A stretch of 5,980 nucleotides of DNA, taken from Thermodesulfovibrionales bacterium. GTDB taxonomy: Bacteria; Nitrospirota; Thermodesulfovibrionia; Thermodesulfovibrionales; UBA1546. A program made the translations under genes and the position numbers. Positions 4,910 through 5,980 of the stretch are shown here, piece after piece. The DNA lies in the NCBI GenBank assembly GCA_919901705.1, contig CAKKPR010000005.1:5844-11823 (forward strand), written 5' to 3'. The notes under the pieces are model-generated. The model was not told the DNA's origin, searched no databases, and was given only the letters and a program-made list of their open reading frames with translations. Numbering within the stretch: the stretch's first letter is position 1; every line of letters starts with the position of its first letter.

Positions 4910-5980
4910 TTGTGCCCTATAAATATCAGAGAGGTTAAGACAGCAAAAGACCTCGATGAGTTCGTAAGATTTCCATTCCCCTTATACTCAAAAGATACTT
5001 ACTATGTCCCGCAACTGATAAAAGAAACAATAGAGCAGTTTTCTGATAAAAACCCTTTTTTCAAACATGCAAAGGTCAGATATTTCATTGCGGAAAAAGA
5101 CGGAAGATGCGCCGGCAGGATAGCATCAATAGTCAATCAAAGGCACATCAAATTTCATAATGAAAAAACCGGGTTCTTTGGTTTTTTTGAGTGCATCAAT
5201 GATCCGGAGGTTTCGTCAGGATTACTTGATAAAGCCTGCATAGAACTGAAAAAAGAAGGCATGGAGATAATCAGAGGCCCCATGAATTTCTCGACAAACG
5301 AGGAATGCGGATTTCTTATCGATGAGTTTAATGAAAGCCCTATGCTCATGACTCCATATAATATGCCCTACTACAATGAACTGATGACAGCCTGCGGAAT
5401 GTATAAATCAAAAGACCTGTATGCATACATCTATGAAGTAAAGGACCGGCTTCCTGAAAAAATCCTGAGGGTTGCTGCGATAGCAGAAAAAAGAGGAATT
5501 ACATTCCGGCCGGTAAACAAAAAAACTTTTGATTCTGAGATGAAGGTATTCAGGGAGGTCTATAATTCAGCGTGGGAACATAACTGGGGATTCATCCCCT
5601 TAACAGATGAAGAAATTAATTATCTTGGCAAAAAGCTCAGGCAGGTTGTAGTGCCTGAGATGACACTGATAGCAGAAGACAACGGCCAGCCCGTTGGTTT
5701 TATGGGACTCATTCCTGACTTTAATTATGTCCTGAAACACATGAACGGAAAAATTAATCCGCTGACGATAATAAAGGCCATGTATTATTCAGGAAAAATA
5801 AAAGACCTCAGGATGCTATTGCTCGGCATAAAAAAAGAATACAGGAACAAGGGAGTGGATGCCATTCTCTTCAGAGAAGGATTCAAAGGCGTAAAAAAAG
5901 GCGGCTACAGAAGAGTTGAATTTTCATGGATACTTGAAGACAACATCCCTATTCAGCGCCTGGTAGAAATGATCGGCGGA
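4910..5980 (+). CDS. bcerS: Bacterial ceramide synthase-like GNAT protein (partial)
   Basis: An open frame of 357 codons with no stop, running off the right edge; the C-terminus is missing, probably only a few tens of residues. It resembles the YghO/bCerS family of two-domain GNAT proteins, whose Caulobacter member N-acylates 3-ketosphinganine. Seen: an N-terminal half with the family signature RGPMNFSTNEECG (122-134) and MTPYNMPYY (147-155), then a second GNAT domain with strand LIAEDNGQPVGF (253-264) and acyl-CoA loop EYRNKGVDA (310-318). The only usable start is TTG 4910; no ATG lies between the spt stop and the conserved N-terminus (REVKTAKDLDEF), and no Shine-Dalgarno is clear, so translation may depend on coupling to spt. 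The TAG of spt at 4895-4897 is the only stop between the two frames. Family membership is recalled, not computed; the ceramide role also rests on the Spt and SDR neighbours. Confidence 0.8.
   Translation, partial: MCPINIREVKTAKDLDEFVRFPFPLYSKDTYYVPQLIKETIEQFSDKNPFFKHAKVRYFIAEKDGRCAGRIASIVNQRHIKFHNEKTGFFGFFECINDPEVSSGLLDKACIELKKEGMEIIRGPMNFSTNEECGFLIDEFNESPMLMTPYNMPYYNELMTACGMYKSKDLYAYIYEVKDRLPEKILRVAAIAEKRGITFRPVNKKTFDSEMKVFREVYNSAWEHNWGFIPLTDEEINYLGKKLRQVVVPEMTLIAEDNGQPVGFMGLIPDFNYVLKHMNGKINPLTIIKAMYYSGKIKDLRMLLLGIKKEYRNKGVDAILFREGFKGVKKGGYRRVEFSWILEDNIPIQRLVEMIGG

Overview
The window is gene-dense and reads entirely on the + strand: six genes, the last cut off by the right edge, with only two intergenic gaps that could hold promoters. 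Codon use (many AGG/AGA and ATA codons, moderate G+C), the style of the NtrC-type regulator and two TTG starts suggest a Gram-negative, anaerobe-type bacterium, perhaps Nitrospirota (Thermodesulfovibrio-like) or a former deltaproteobacterium. This placement is inference by eye; no rRNA or marker gene is present.

Left part (1-1772): a complete sigma-54-dependent NtrC-family response regulator (receiver, AAA+, Fis-type helix-turn-helix), then, after 29 bp, a stand-alone receiver protein whose N-terminus closely resembles the receiver of the first gene. The 29-bp gap holds a near-consensus sigma-54 -24/-12 element, placed so that the transcript would begin about two bases before the receiver gene's ATG. 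The partner histidine kinase is not in the window.

Middle (1773-2722): a 110-bp gap with a near-consensus sigma-70 promoter, a leader of roughly 60 nt with a 7-bp GC-rich hairpin (and possibly a pseudoknot touching the Shine-Dalgarno region), then htpX, a membrane zinc metalloprotease of family M48.

Right part (2742-5980): three tightly packed genes for an extended short-chain dehydrogenase (SDR), a serine palmitoyltransferase-type PLP enzyme, and a two-domain GNAT acyltransferase of the YghO/bacterial ceramide synthase type. Together they match the three core steps of bacterial ceramide (sphingolipid) synthesis: Spt condenses serine with a fatty acyl thioester, bCerS N-acylates the 3-keto base, and CerR (an SDR) reduces the 3-keto group. 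The gaps are 19 bp (htpX to SDR), a 10-bp overlap (SDR to spt) and 12 bp (spt to GNAT), so htpX and the lipid genes could be one transcript from the sigma-70 promoter. No intrinsic terminator, mobile element, CRISPR array, tRNA or rRNA was seen.

The main result is this compact candidate ceramide operon behind a membrane-protease gene. The secondary results are the sigma-54 element at the receiver gene and the structured htpX leader.
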